From: CAVQAH01 sp963784195
Lineage (GTDB): Bacteria > Acidobacteriota > Vicinamibacteria > Vicinamibacterales > 2-12-FULL-66-21
Assembly (NCBI GenBank): GCA_963784195.1
Contig: CAWARA010000004.1
Location: 1-64,000 of the forward strand
Reading direction: 5' to 3'
DNA length: 64,000 nucleotides
The translations under genes and the position numbers were made by a program. Shown one piece after another: positions 43,196 through 52,785 of this stretch. Each line of letters opens with the position of its first letter. Position 1 is the first letter of the stretch. Under the pieces are notes generated by a model, which was not told the DNA's origin, did not search any database, and saw only the letters and a program-made list of their open reading frames with translations.

Positions 43196-44196
43196 GTCCG
43201 TTGTCGGACGCAGCGGTTGCGCGGTTGCGGTTGGTTGCCACCTGGCCGGAGTTCTCCTCGGGCCGCTACACCGTGGCGGAGGAGATCGGACGAGGCGGCA
43301 TGGGAACGGTCTATCTCGCGCACGACACCGAGCTCGGGCGCGAAGTGGCCATCAAGGTGCCCCACGTCGCCGTCAGCTCCACGCTCGAACAGCGCCTGCA
43401 GACCGAGGCGCGCGTGCTCGCCCGGCTCGAGCATCCCGGCATCGTCCCCATACACGACGTGGGACGCCTCGCCGACGGCCGCCTGTTCTACGTCATGAAG
43501 CGGGTGCATGGCCAGACGCTGCGGGACTACCTGCTCGAAGCGCCCGATCTGCCGGAGACGCTTCGGATCTTCGAGCGCATCTGCGAGCCGGTCGCCTTTG
43601 CGCACGCGCACGGCTGCATCCATCGCGATCTGAAGCCCGAGAACGTCATGGTCGGCGAGTTCGGCGAAGTGATGGTCATGGATTGGGGCGTCGCACGGAT
43701 GTCGTCCGGGCCGACCCTGAGCATTGCGAAAGGGCAGGAGGCGGCCGACGCTGGAAGTCCTGCTCACGGACCATCGACAAACCCGGGAACGATCGTCGGG
43801 ACGATGGGGTTCATGGCGCCGGAACAGGCCAGCGGCGCCGTCTCCGATCATCGCGCCGACGTGTTCAGCCTCGGAGCGATTCTCTATTCGCTGCTGGTGA
43901 GAGATGCGCCAGGCAGCGACGCTGCAGCCGCGATCGTCAGGCGCCGCGACGTGCCACGTCCGTTGCGCGCGATCTGCGCGCACGCGCTCGCGCCGGCGGC
44001 CGCCGAACGATATCAGTCCGTGTCAGCCCTCGCCCAGGATGTGGCGCAGTTCAGGACGGGAGGGCGCGTCTCGGCGTACCGGGAAACGATCGTCGAGCGG
44101 TCGATGCGTGTGGCGCGCACGTATCGTGTCGCCATTCTGCTGATGCTCACCTATATCGTCATGCGGGTCGTGGTGGCCATTGTGTTCGGCCGTTGA
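43192..44196 (+). CDS. Ser/Thr protein kinase
   Basis: A kinase of 334 aa: IGRGGMGTVYLAHD, the VAIK lysine, HRDLKPENVM and a DWG in place of DFG (VMDWGVARM), APEQASG, and a C-terminal transmembrane helix (VAILLMLTYIVMRVVVAIVF). There is no propeller or other sensor domain. The start is taken as TTG at 43192, which overlaps the sigma-factor TGA and has a GGAG 5 nt upstream; the in-frame GTG at 43132 is an alternative. It probably controls the adjacent sigma factor. Confidence 0.85.
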   Translation: MSPLSDAAVARLRLVATWPEFSSGRYTVAEEIGRGGMGTVYLAHDTELGREVAIKVPHVAVSSTLEQRLQTEARVLARLEHPGIVPIHDVGRLADGRLFYVMKRVHGQTLRDYLLEAPDLPETLRIFERICEPVAFAHAHGCIHRDLKPENVMVGEFGEVMVMDWGVARMSSGPTLSIAKGQEAADAGSPAHGPSTNPGTIVGTMGFMAPEQASGAVSDHRADVFSLGAILYSLLVRDAPGSDAAAAIVRRRDVPRPLRAICAHALAPAAAERYQSVSALAQDVAQFRTGGRVSAYRETIVERSMRVARTYRVAILLMLTYIVMRVVVAIVFGR

Positions 44197-44241
44197 CGGC
44201 CGCGAGCGGCCGACAGGCCGCCTCAAGTCAATGGAGGAGAC

Positions 44242-44619
44242 ATGAACAAACCCGTGCTCGGAATGGTGGTCGGCGGCGTGCTCGGCGTGTTCGACGGGTT
44301 GAGTGCATTGATTTCGGCGCCCGAAGTGGCACCCGACATCGTCGGCATCGTCATCGGCTCCACATTCAAGGGGCTGGTCGTGGGCTTACTGGTCGGCTGG
44401 TTCGCGAAGCGCGTGAACTCGATGGGAGCGGGCCTGCTCGTCGGTCTCCTCGCCGGCGCGTTCTTCGCTTTCCTCATCGCGATCATGCCGACACCAGACG
44501 GCAAGCACTACTACTGGGAAATCATTCTGCCTGGCAGCATCGTCGGGCTGATCGTCGGCTACGCGACGCAGCGCTACGGGGCAGGACGGGTGGGCGCCGC
44601 GCCAGAACGAGCGCGCTGA
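44242..44619 (+). CDS. Small integral membrane protein
   Basis: A protein of 125 aa with about four transmembrane helices rich in Gly and Val (GMVVGGVLGVFDGLSALI, GIVIGSTFKGLVVGLLVGWF, LLVGLLAGAFFAFLIAI and IVGLIVGYATQRY). A GGAGG Shine-Dalgarno precedes the ATG. The stop is followed immediately by the ATG of the deacetylase, so the two are co-translated. The glycine-zipper pattern suggests helix packing; function unknown. Confidence 0.65.
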   Translation: MNKPVLGMVVGGVLGVFDGLSALISAPEVAPDIVGIVIGSTFKGLVVGLLVGWFAKRVNSMGAGLLVGLLAGAFFAFLIAIMPTPDGKHYYWEIILPGSIVGLIVGYATQRYGAGRVGAAPERAR

Positions 44620-45345
44620 ATGCTTGCGATCGTCGCCATCGTCATCGCCGGACTCGCGGTGCTGTCGCACACCGCCCCGGCGCCATTTCTGTTCGAGGCG
44701 TTCCGGCCGTCTCAATCCATCTGGCGGATTGAACCACCCCGCGGTGCAACGCCGACGATCTACCTCACCTTCGACGATGGTCCGAATCCTGACTGGACGC
44801 CAGCACTGCTGGATGCCTTGCGCGACACCGGCACACAGGCGACGTTCTTCATCATCGACGATCACCTGACGCCGGAGACCGCGCCAATTCTTGCCCGCAT
44901 GGCCCTCGAAGGCCACGCCATCGGATTGCACAGCGGCACCCGCAAGCTGATGGTGAAGCGCCCCGAGGATCTCGCGGAGCAGTTGCGGGCGGCAGGCGAT
45001 CGAATCACCGCCGCCGCCGGCGTGCGACCCTGCCGCCTGTTCCGCCCTCATGCCGGCTGGCGGAGCGCCACCATGTATCAGGGATTGAAGCTGATCGACT
45101 ACCGCCTGGCTGGCTGGAGCTGGGGTATGTGGGACTGGGACTGGTGGCGAACCCCAAAAGGCGACCGCATCGCCTCACGCCTGGCGCGGAAGGCGTCCCC
45201 AGGCGACATCGTCGTGATCCACGACGGTCACCACGTCAACCCACGCCCCGACCGCCGCTACGCCGGCGACACCGTCCGCCAACTCGTCCCCCAACTCCGC
45301 GCCCGCGGATTCGAGTTTCGACGACTCTGCGACCCATCGTCCTGA
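44620..45345 (+). CDS. Polysaccharide deacetylase (NodB domain)
   Basis: A protein of 241 aa with an N-terminal signal or anchor (LAIVAIVIAGLAVLSHTAPA) and a NodB domain: TFDDGPNPDWTPALLDAL (metal/catalytic Asp pair), IGLHSGTRK where a His is retained but the usual HTxxH is altered, RPHAGW, and DIVVIHDGHH. It would remove N-acetyl groups from a cell-surface polysaccharide or peptidoglycan. The altered metal box makes the exact substrate and activity uncertain. It follows the membrane protein without a gap. Confidence 0.82.
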   Translation: MLAIVAIVIAGLAVLSHTAPAPFLFEAFRPSQSIWRIEPPRGATPTIYLTFDDGPNPDWTPALLDALRDTGTQATFFIIDDHLTPETAPILARMALEGHAIGLHSGTRKLMVKRPEDLAEQLRAAGDRITAAAGVRPCRLFRPHAGWRSATMYQGLKLIDYRLAGWSWGMWDWDWWRTPKGDRIASRLARKASPGDIVVIHDGHHVNPRPDRRYAGDTVRQLVPQLRARGFEFRRLCDPSS

Positions 45346-45357
45346 TCCCGCCGTAGC

Positions 45358-45443
45358 ACTCTTAGCACCCTAGCACGTGTGCACTTGCGCACCTGCGCAC
45401 TTGCGCACCCGCGCACTTGCGCACCCGCGCACTTGCGCACCTG
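45358..45443. repeat. GCGCACTTGCGCACC tandem repeat
   Basis: About seven units of the type GCGCACTTGCGCACCC, 8 bp half-period, after a GCACTCTTAGCACCC lead-in. The region between the deacetylase and the next permease (45346-45529) has no gene. Confidence 0.65.
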
Positions 45444-45529
45444 TCGACCTGCCCCCTTGACCATTCCCTGACAAAACCCTGACCCCCGCCCCACCCGCTG
45501 CCGGGTAGCAATCTCTACGCTAATGCCCC

Positions 45530-48500
45530 ATGCCCTCATTCCGCGACGTCATTCGCAGCATTCAGCGTTCACCAGGCCTGGCTACCGCGGCGATCGTGTG
45601 TATCGCGTTGGGTAGCGCATCGACGACGGCGGTGGCGACGCTGACCGACGTGGCGTTGATTCGTGCGCTGCCGTTTCCGGCGGCCGATCGACTGACACGG
45701 ATCTGGGTCGAGGAGTCGGGAGTGGACAGCCGTCAGTGGCTGTCGATACCGGAAGCCCAGGACATACAGTCCGTCAGCTCGTTCGATGCGGTCCTGATCA
45801 CCGCTCGCGTGCGCGTCGTCATGCTCTTTTCTGGCGGCGCGGAGCGGCTGCGTGGTGAAGGCGTGAACGCCAACTACTTTCAGACGCTTGGGCTCAGACC
45901 GGCCGCCGGGCGGTTCCTGGCACCGGGCGATCACGTTGCCGGTGCGCCGCCGGTCATGGTGTTGAGCCACGGAATGTGGATGCGAGCCTTTGGCAGCGAT
46001 CCGGGCGTGATCGGCCGCACGCTGCGGACTGAGCGTGCGAGTTACACCGTCATCGGCGTCGCGCCGCAGGGCTTCACCGGTACTGTCGAGGACGATCTCG
46101 TCGAGTTCTGGATTCCGGTCGAGTACTACGAACCGGCAGCGATCATCAAGAACCGCACTGTGAGGTCGTCCTGGATGATCGGCCGCCTGAAGCCCGGTGT
46201 GTCGCTCGCCGCCGCACAATCGGAGCTCGATTCGATCAGCGCGACATGGTCGGCGACGTATCCCGAGATCTATCGCCAGCGGCGGCTGCGGCTCGAGTCG
46301 TTTGGCGAGAACTGGCGAGGCGGGTATCGGCGTGGAATTGGCGTCCTGACGGCAGCGGCCATCTTCCTGCTCGCCGTTGCAGCCATCAATGTCGGGTGTC
46401 TCCTGCTCGCGCGCGTCCTCGATCGCCGGCGGGAGTTGGCCGTTCGCGCGGCGCTCGGCGCGGATCGGCGCCGCATCGCACTGCAGCTCTTCGCCGAGGC
46501 CCTGGCGATCGTTGTCGCAGGTGGACTTGCCGGTGTGCTGGTTGGTCCCTACCTGCTGGATGCGTTTCTCGCAGCCTCGCCGATCGCGATTCCCCGCTAC
46601 CTGAACCTCGAGCCGGACTTCAGGACACTTGTCGCAGCCGCCGGCGCGCTGGCGCTGGCCGGACTGATCGCAGGAACCGTTCCTGCATTCGTTGGCGGGC
46701 GAGTGAACCCGGGTGACGTTCTGAAGGAGTCCGCTCGCGGCAACGTCGGCCGTCCGCACGAGCGGCGATGGGTCAGCGCTCTAATCGCCGCCGAAACCGC
46801 ACTGACGCTGACGCTGCTCGTGTGCGGCGCGCTGCTGGTGCGCGCGTACGGCCGTCTCGACAGCGTCGATCTGGGCTATGAGCGCGAGGGCATTGCACGT
46901 CTGGCGATCACGCTCAGCCGCGCCGACGCGGGACTACCCGAAGCGCGGCACGAGGTGTTCCGACGGCTGCGCGCGGCTGTGCAGGCCTATCCGGGTGTTG
47001 AACATGCAGGTCTCGTGTCCATCACGCTGCCGCCGTGGGACGCCGATCGCCGCCGTATCGGATTTGCCGGGCTCGATCGGAATGCGGCCCCGAACGGGAT
47101 CGAGGCCGGCGTCCATCAGGCGGACGAGGGACTTTTCGCAACGCTGGGAATCCGACTTCTCGACGGGCGTAACTTTGCGGAGAGCGATGGACCTGGTAGT
47201 GGCCCGGTTGCAATCGTCAGCGGATCGCTTGCTGCGCGCCTGGGCGGCGCGTCGCGCGCCATCGGTCAGGAAATCTCGTTTGTTGACGGCGATCAGCAGA
47301 TGCCAACGATGCCGTCCGGGTCATATCGCGTGGTCGGAGTCGTCGAGGACGTCGCCTGGGACGGCATCGCGGCCCAGGACACGCGACGTTACATCGAATA
47401 TGGCAACACGACCGATCCGCTGTCCGAACGGCTCGACCTCTACGTTCCGCTCGCAAGATTTCCAGCGACGGTCGTGTCCATCGCCGCGTCGACCAAGGGG
47501 GACGCCGGTCAGCTGATCGACGCGTTGAGACGTCAGATTGCGCAGGTGACGCCAACGTCGGCCATCCACTGGACGAGCACGATGGAAGACGAGGTCGCGC
47601 TCGAGTACGCACCGACACGCTTCTACGCACTGCTCGTTGCCGCGTTCTCGTTCAGCGCGCTAGCCCTGACAAGCGTTGGCCTGTTCGCCCTGCTATCGCA
47701 CGCCGCCGCCCGCCGTGCGAGCGAGATGGGCGTGCGCCTGGCGCTCGGCGCGAGCCGGCGTCAGGTCGCGGTGTTGCTGCTGCGCGGTGGGTTCACACCG
47801 GTGCTGATCGGAGCGACCCTGGGCCTGGTCGGCGCCGTGTGGGCCAGCGCCGGCATTCGGGGCCTGCTCTATGACGTCGGCAGGTTCGATCTCGCGGCGT
47901 TCACGGGCGCTGTCGTTGCCCTTGCGCTCGTCGCGCTCGCCGCGGGCCTGGTTCCCGCAAGACGGGTTGCCGGTGTGGATCCGTTGGTGGTGTTGAGGGA
48001 GGGTCGTAGCGTCCGGCTGAAGCCGGACGCTACGACGGTCCGGCTGAAGCCGGACGCTACGACGGTCCGGCTGAAGCCGGACGCTACGACGCTACGTTCG
48101 CAGGGCGGCAGACGGATCGACGCGGGTTGCGCGCAGGGCGGGAATCAGGGTGGCGGCGCCGACGGTCAGCGCGAGCACGGTCGTGACGGCGGCGAACGTC
48201 GCAATATCCCAGGGGCCGACACCAAAGAGCATGGTCGCGAGCAGTCTGGTCGCGGCCATCGCGAGAGGGACGCCGACTGCGACACCAATCAGCCCCACTC
48301 GGGCGCCTTCACGCAGGATCATCGACACCACCTGCGATCGCGGAGCGCCAAGCGCGACGCGTATGCCGATTTCCCTCGTGCGTTTCGTCGTGCGATAGGC
48401 CATCACGCCGTAGACGCCCACCGCCGTCAGCAACAGGCCGAGCACGCCGAGCAGCATCGCGAGCGTGGCAGTCGCTTGATAGGTGCTGGTCGCGTACTCG

Positions 48501-49282
48501 ATGTACTGCGCCATGGTGATCTGCAGGCGAGGCTGAAGGCGTCGATCCAGCTTCGTCAGGACGTCGCGTGTCAGGCCGGCGAGCGCCGGAGCGCTCCCGT
48601 CAGCGTCGATGAAGAACGTGATCTCACCGTGTTCGCCACGCGCATACGGGAGATAGAAATACGGTTCCGGTTCCTCGCCCACGCGATTGATGACGGTGTT
48701 TCGAACGACCCCGGCGATGCGATGTGCATCACCGCCGCTGCCGCCGAGCCGGACGATCGCGCCCACGGGATCGCGGCCGGAAAGGTACTCGCTGGCGAAT
48801 CGCTCGTTGACGATGACGACTGGCTCACCTGGCCGCTCGTCAGCGGCGTCGAACAGCCGGCCCTTTACGAGCCGGGTGTCGAGCACCTCGAAGTAGTTCG
48901 CGCTGACCGCGTTGAACTTGACTTCAGGAAGTCCGGCGCCCGCGGCTGGCGGATTGTCCGGGAAGTACACCGCCTGCGCGAGGCCTCCGCCGGAGAAGCT
49001 GAGGGGCGCGCGTATCGCGACGGCTACCTGTTTCACACCAGGCAGTCCTGCAAGCTGACGCCGCGCCTCGTCGATTGTTGCCGGGCTCACGCTGCCGGAC
49101 GAGGCAAACGCGGTCAGCAGTGGCGCGCGCGTGAAGCCGAGATCCGCGCGTTCGGTGGCGACGAAACTCCGCGTGAGCACGCCAGCCGCCGCCAGCAACA
49201 CCAGCGACACCGCCACCTGCATCGTCACCAGCGTCGTCGACGCCGCGGGTGCCGGCCCCGGTATCTCGCCCGCCAGGGTTGA
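45530..49282 (+). CDS. ADOP-type FtsX/MacB permease with read-through tail
   Basis: The authentic permease covers residues 1-825 (to about 48003). Module 1 (LATAAIVCIALGSASTTAVATL) is followed by the MacB core and the middle segment NVGCLLLARVLDRRRELAVRAALGA. The second module has ARRASEMGVRLALGASRRQVAVLLL and ends in DPLVVLREG. Then come three VRLKPDATT units encoded by the palindromic array at 48002, after which the frame stays open to 49282 by reading the antisense strand of the next permease. That last 400-residue part has no coding character. The normal stop appears to have been lost when the array arose. No prefix domain is present. Confidence 0.75.
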   Translation: MPSFRDVIRSIQRSPGLATAAIVCIALGSASTTAVATLTDVALIRALPFPAADRLTRIWVEESGVDSRQWLSIPEAQDIQSVSSFDAVLITARVRVVMLFSGGAERLRGEGVNANYFQTLGLRPAAGRFLAPGDHVAGAPPVMVLSHGMWMRAFGSDPGVIGRTLRTERASYTVIGVAPQGFTGTVEDDLVEFWIPVEYYEPAAIIKNRTVRSSWMIGRLKPGVSLAAAQSELDSISATWSATYPEIYRQRRLRLESFGENWRGGYRRGIGVLTAAAIFLLAVAAINVGCLLLARVLDRRRELAVRAALGADRRRIALQLFAEALAIVVAGGLAGVLVGPYLLDAFLAASPIAIPRYLNLEPDFRTLVAAAGALALAGLIAGTVPAFVGGRVNPGDVLKESARGNVGRPHERRWVSALIAAETALTLTLLVCGALLVRAYGRLDSVDLGYEREGIARLAITLSRADAGLPEARHEVFRRLRAAVQAYPGVEHAGLVSITLPPWDADRRRIGFAGLDRNAAPNGIEAGVHQADEGLFATLGIRLLDGRNFAESDGPGSGPVAIVSGSLAARLGGASRAIGQEISFVDGDQQMPTMPSGSYRVVGVVEDVAWDGIAAQDTRRYIEYGNTTDPLSERLDLYVPLARFPATVVSIAASTKGDAGQLIDALRRQIAQVTPTSAIHWTSTMEDEVALEYAPTRFYALLVAAFSFSALALTSVGLFALLSHAAARRASEMGVRLALGASRRQVAVLLLRGGFTPVLIGATLGLVGAVWASAGIRGLLYDVGRFDLAAFTGAVVALALVALAAGLVPARRVAGVDPLVVLREGRSVRLKPDATTVRLKPDATTVRLKPDATTLRSQGGRRIDAGCAQGGNQGGGADGQREHGRDGGERRNIPGADTKEHGREQSGRGHRERDADCDTNQPHSGAFTQDHRHHLRSRSAKRDAYADFPRAFRRAIGHHAVDAHRRQQQAEHAEQHRERGSRLIGAGRVLDVLRHGDLQARLKASIQLRQDVACQAGERRSAPVSVDEERDLTVFATRIREIEIRFRFLAHAIDDGVSNDPGDAMCITAAAAEPDDRAHGIAAGKVLAGESLVDDDDWLTWPLVSGVEQPALYEPGVEHLEVVRADRVELDFRKSGARGWRIVREVHRLREASAGEAEGRAYRDGYLFHTRQSCKLTPRLVDCCRAHAAGRGKRGQQWRAREAEIRAFGGDETPREHASRRQQHQRHRHLHRHQRRRRRGCRPRYLARQG
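48002..48099. repeat. Three 27-bp palindromic repeats (VRLKPDATT type)
   Basis: Units at 48011-48037, 48038-48064 and 48065-48091. Each carries GTCCGGC-TGAA-GCCGGAC and a GCTACGACG linker; the outer GTAGC and GCTAC extend the palindrome. The array lies between two convergent permease genes and directly touches the stop codon (48092-48094) of the minus-strand one. It belongs to the intergenic repeat type common in Acidobacteria. Confidence 0.85.
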
Positions 49283-50509
49283 TGAGGGGAGCCACGTCAC
49301 CGCGGGCGGCCGTCCAGCTCGGTGCGACCCCGAACAGGATCGTCGTCAGCAGCGTCACGACGAGCGTGAACACGATGACGCGGGCGTCCGTTTCGAACAC
49401 CAGGGACGATCGGAATCCTGGCGGTGGAACGAGGACCGCCGGCATCAGCCTGATCAGCCACATTGCGATCGTCAGTCCGGCCACTGCGCCGAGCGCGCCG
49501 AGCAGCGCGCTTTCGGTCATCAACTGGCGAAGCAGCCGCATGCGGGTCGCGCCGAGCGCGACGCGGACCGCGAGCTCGCGGCTTCGCGCGATTCCGCGTG
49601 CGAGCAGGAGGTTCGCGATGTTGACGCAGGTGATGACGACGACGAGCAGCACCAGACCGAGGAGCGCGAGCGCGTTGACGCCGCCGGTCTCGAGTCGCCA
49701 CGTCAGCTCGGAGACGACGCGTGCGCCTCGCTTGTCCGTCGCATCGCCGGCGTCGCGGGCCATGGAGGAGGCCAGCGTTGCGACCTCGGCGTTCGCGGCG
49801 TCGACCGATGCCGAGGGGTTGCGGCGCGCGATGACGTCGAACCAGCGCGCCTGCCGCTGATCGAGTTCGTCACGGCCATTCAGCACCGTCCATGTGGCGA
49901 TGGGAATCCAGATGTCCCTGTCGGCGGAGGCCTCCAGATCGCGGAAGTTTCGCGGGAGCACGCCCAGGACCGTCACCGGAATGGGTCGCCCGCGGCCCAA
50001 GACGATCGTGCGGCCAACGAGACCAGGGTCCGCGCCGAAGCGCTCGGACCAGAAGGCGTAGCCGAGAACGACGCCTGGGTTCGCTTCGAGGGCGGACTCG
50101 TCAGCGGCGGTGAAGAGCCGTCCGTGCGAAGCGCTGCACGCCGAGCGTCGTGAAAAAGTTCATCGAGACGACGTTGACCAGCGTCAGTTGCTCGGTGCCA
50201 TCGGGCGAGGTCAGCGTCGCGCCGCGGCGTCCGCGGGCGACCACGCCGTCGAACGCGCCAATCCGGTCACGAATGTCCAGGGTACTCGGGGTACGACCAG
50301 AGGCCCGTCCTGTCGGTCTCTGATGTTGCGAAGACACGGACAAGCTCCCCGGATCCGCTGACGCCGGCCGGCCGGAACCAGAGGGCGTCAACCAGGCCGA
50401 AGATGGCAGCGTTCGCGCCGATCGCCAGGCCCAGTGCCAGGACGGCCGCCACCGTGAACAGCGGATTCACCCGAAGCGAATGAACAGCCTGCCGCAAGTC
50501 ACGCCACAT
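48092..50509 (-). CDS. ADOP-type FtsX/MacB permease (frameshifted)
   Basis: It starts MWRDLRQAVHSLRVNPLFTVAAV with GLAIGANAAIFGLVDALW. Frame breaks occur near 50285, 50105 and 49265. Between them lie the MacB core (GVVLGYAFWSERFG, NFRDLEASADRDIWIPIATW) and ANLLLARGIARSRELAVRVALGA. The last, longest piece (48092-49300) ends with KRTREIGIRVALGAPRSQVVSMIL and RATRVDPSAALRT. Restored length is about 805 aa. All pieces are well conserved and collinear. No prefix domain is present. It is convergent with the permease at 45530. Confidence 0.8.
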
Positions 50510-50684
50510 CAGTGATTTCTCCTGGCGACCCCGAGAGCAAGCGGCGCGCCGCGCGAGAAATTAGGGTTTTTGCCGACGGCCCCCGGCTGGCGGTCCCGCA
50601 GGCTGGATTCCTTGTCCCGCGAGCGGGACGCTCACCAATTGCTTACCGCATCGTAAGCCCTTGCTGACGGCACCTCACCTGGAC

Positions 50685-50699
50685 AATTCGTAACGAATT
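50685..50699. promoter_or_regulatory. AATTCGTAACGAATT palindrome
   Basis: Perfect 7-bp arms around one central A. It lies 29 bp upstream of the hydrolase start and 175 bp upstream of the divergent permease start, a plausible operator for either. The rest of 50510-50727 holds only a short GTCCCGC palindrome. Confidence 0.45.
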
Positions 50700-50727
50700 G
50701 AAGGAAGCGGCATTTCGGAGGTTCTAC

Positions 50728-51523
50728 ATGGTTTCACCAGCGGTCACTTTTCATACCGCGCATCTCCATACCGGCATCCGGCTTCGCTACGCCGCGCAGG
50801 GCGCCAGCGATGCCCCGGCGGTGCTGATGCTGCATGGAGCCACGGATTCGTGGTTTTCGTTCAGCCGCGTGCTGTCACTGCTCCCGCCAGACTTGCGCGC
50901 GGTTGTTCCGGATCAGCGGGGGCATGGCGATTCCGACAAGACGGCCAGCGACTTCACGCTCGATTCCATGGCGGCTGACGCCGTGGCGCTCCTCGATACG
51001 CTCGACATTTCCCGCGCGATCGTGGTCGGTCATTCGATGGGAAGCCTGGTGGCGCAGCGCGTGGCCGCGATGGCTGGCGACCGCGTGATGTCGCTGTTGC
51101 TGCTGGCGGTCGGCCACAACCGCCCGGAACGACGTCGTGCTGGATCTCGTCGGCGAGGTCGACAAGTTCGAGGATCCGGTGAGCGTGGACTTCATCAGCG
51201 CGTTTCAGGCCAGCACGATTCATCGGCCTGTTCCGCGCGAGTTCTTCGACACCGTCGTCAGCGAGAGTTTGAAAGTACCAGCGCGCGTATGGAAGAGCGC
51301 CTTTCGCTCGCTGTTCGATTCGCCGCCGGTCGCGGTCCCATCCACCTGCCCCGTGTCGATCCTCTGGGGTGATCGCGATGCGGTCTTCTCCCTGTGGGAG
51401 CAGGAGGCGCTCCGGCGGCACATCCCAACCGCGTCATTCGCGGCGCTCAAGGACGTTGGTCACGCCCCGCATTGGGAAGTGCCTGACGTCGTGGTAAGAG
51501 AGATGGTGGGCATTCTTGTATAG
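50728..51523 (+). CDS. Alpha/beta hydrolase (frameshifted)
   Basis: It starts MVSPAVTFHTAHLHTG after a GGAGG Shine-Dalgarno; a TTG at 50698 in the same frame is rejected. The fold is clear: VLMLHGATDSWFSF (oxyanion), VVPDQRGHGDSD, the nucleophile Ser in VVGHSMGSLVA, Asp in ILWGDRDAVF, and His in DVGHAPHWE. A one-base break near 51118, after LLAVGHN, separates nucleophile and acid; the second frame ends at 51523. Restored length is about 264 aa. Substrate unknown; there is no signal peptide. Confidence 0.82.
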
Positions 51524-51610
51524 AGAGGGCAGGGCGCCCCAGGACCCTGTCGCCGATCGGATACAATGATTGGGCCCCCCTTTTGAGCCGCTTTTCGCGG
51601 GAGTCCCACG

Positions 51611-52412
51611 ATGCAACGCATGACAGGTGTCCTCGTATTTGCTCTTCTGGCGTCGGGATGTCTCCGTTCCACGACCGTCATCTCGCTCAAGCCGGACGGC
51701 AGCGGCACGGTCGTGCAGGAAACCGGTGTGAGCCCGCAGGCGCTGGCGATGCTCCAGGGCTTCGCGGGCGCATCGGCGGAAGGGAAGTCCGCTCCGCCAC
51801 AGTTGTTCGGTGAAGACCAGGCCAAGAAGGCCGCCGAGACGATGGGCGTGCGGTTCGTCTCGGGCGAGCCGTTCAAGACCGCGCAGATGGAAGGCTACCG
51901 CGCGCGGTTCGCGTTCGACGACGTGCGGAAGGTGCGGATGAAGATGAATGACTCCGCCGCAGGTATTCCGCAAGCGGGCATGGACGCCAAGACTTCAGAG
52001 CCGCCCTTCAATTTCGAATTCGAGCAGCGCGGCTCCTCATCGATTCTGACCATCGTCATGCCCGACAAGGGACCTGGCGACGCGGGCCTGAATCCGATGA
52101 GCGGCCTGGGCATGGGCGGCGACCCGTCGAATCCGGCCGCCAATCAGCAGGCGATTCAGATGATGAAGGCGATGATGGCGGGGATGTTCGTCGACATCAC
52201 GCTGAACGTCGACGGCCGCATCATCAAGACGAACGCGCCCGTTCGTGAAGGGCTCGGACGTCACGCTGCTGCAGCTCGATTTCGACAAGCTGCTCGCCGA
52301 CGAAACAGCGCTGCAGAAGCTGCAGGGCGCGACCGACATCAAGGCCCTGGCCTCGGTCCCGGGCCTGAAGGTCATCCCCGAAAAAAGAGTGACGATCGAG
52401 TTCGGGAAGTAA
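51611..52412 (+). CDS. Hypothetical lipoprotein (frameshifted)
   Basis: Lipoprotein signal (MTGVLVFALLASGC) followed by LRSTTVISLKPDGSGTVVQETGV, a pattern seen in secreted proteins with a conserved beta-sheet start. Residues 90-210 are mixed, with FDDVRKVRMKMND and NVDGRIIKTNAPV. A frame break near 52250 leads to DVTLLQLDFDKLLADETALQKLQ and the end EKRVTIEFGK at 52412. About 267 aa after correction. A GATACAAT -10-like box lies at about 51562. No enzymatic motif; probably anchored to the periplasmic face of a membrane. Confidence 0.6.
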
Positions 52413-52703
52413 GGATCGCTACCAGAGATGCAGCGACGCAAGCACCTGACGCCAGCGCGCGGGTGGTTGCGTCGTATCTGACACTCGCTGCCATACGCCC
52501 GGGGGACGGTGACGCCAGTCGCTGTCCCGCCGGCCCCCCCGCCAACTCGCCCGCCGATCCGGCTGCCTTCGCCTGTCCATCAGAAACGGGGCCACAGGGA
52601 CGTCGTCTGCTTGCAGCGTGATGTGCTTCACGCCGCTGTTTTCGGCAGGGCCGGAAGTCAGAATGAGTCCCGACGGCCGGTTTGGTGGAAAAAGTGTGCA
52701 ACT

Positions 52704-52740
52704 AACTACGAACCACGGACTACGAACCACGGACTACGGC
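52704..52740. repeat. ACTACGAACCACGG tandem repeat
   Basis: Two and a half units of ACTACGAACCACGG, a member of the family at 15217. It is the only feature recognised in the 373-bp interval 52413-52785. Confidence 0.65.
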
Positions 52741-52785
52741 AAGCACGTGGCCCTCCCGGCCGCGGAGGTGCTGAGATAGCCCTGT

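Noticed and set aside
43077..44732. A 551-codon plus-strand ORF
   Set aside because: It is a shadow frame over the kinase, membrane protein and deacetylase genes, with Arg/Gly/Ala-biased sequence and no motif.
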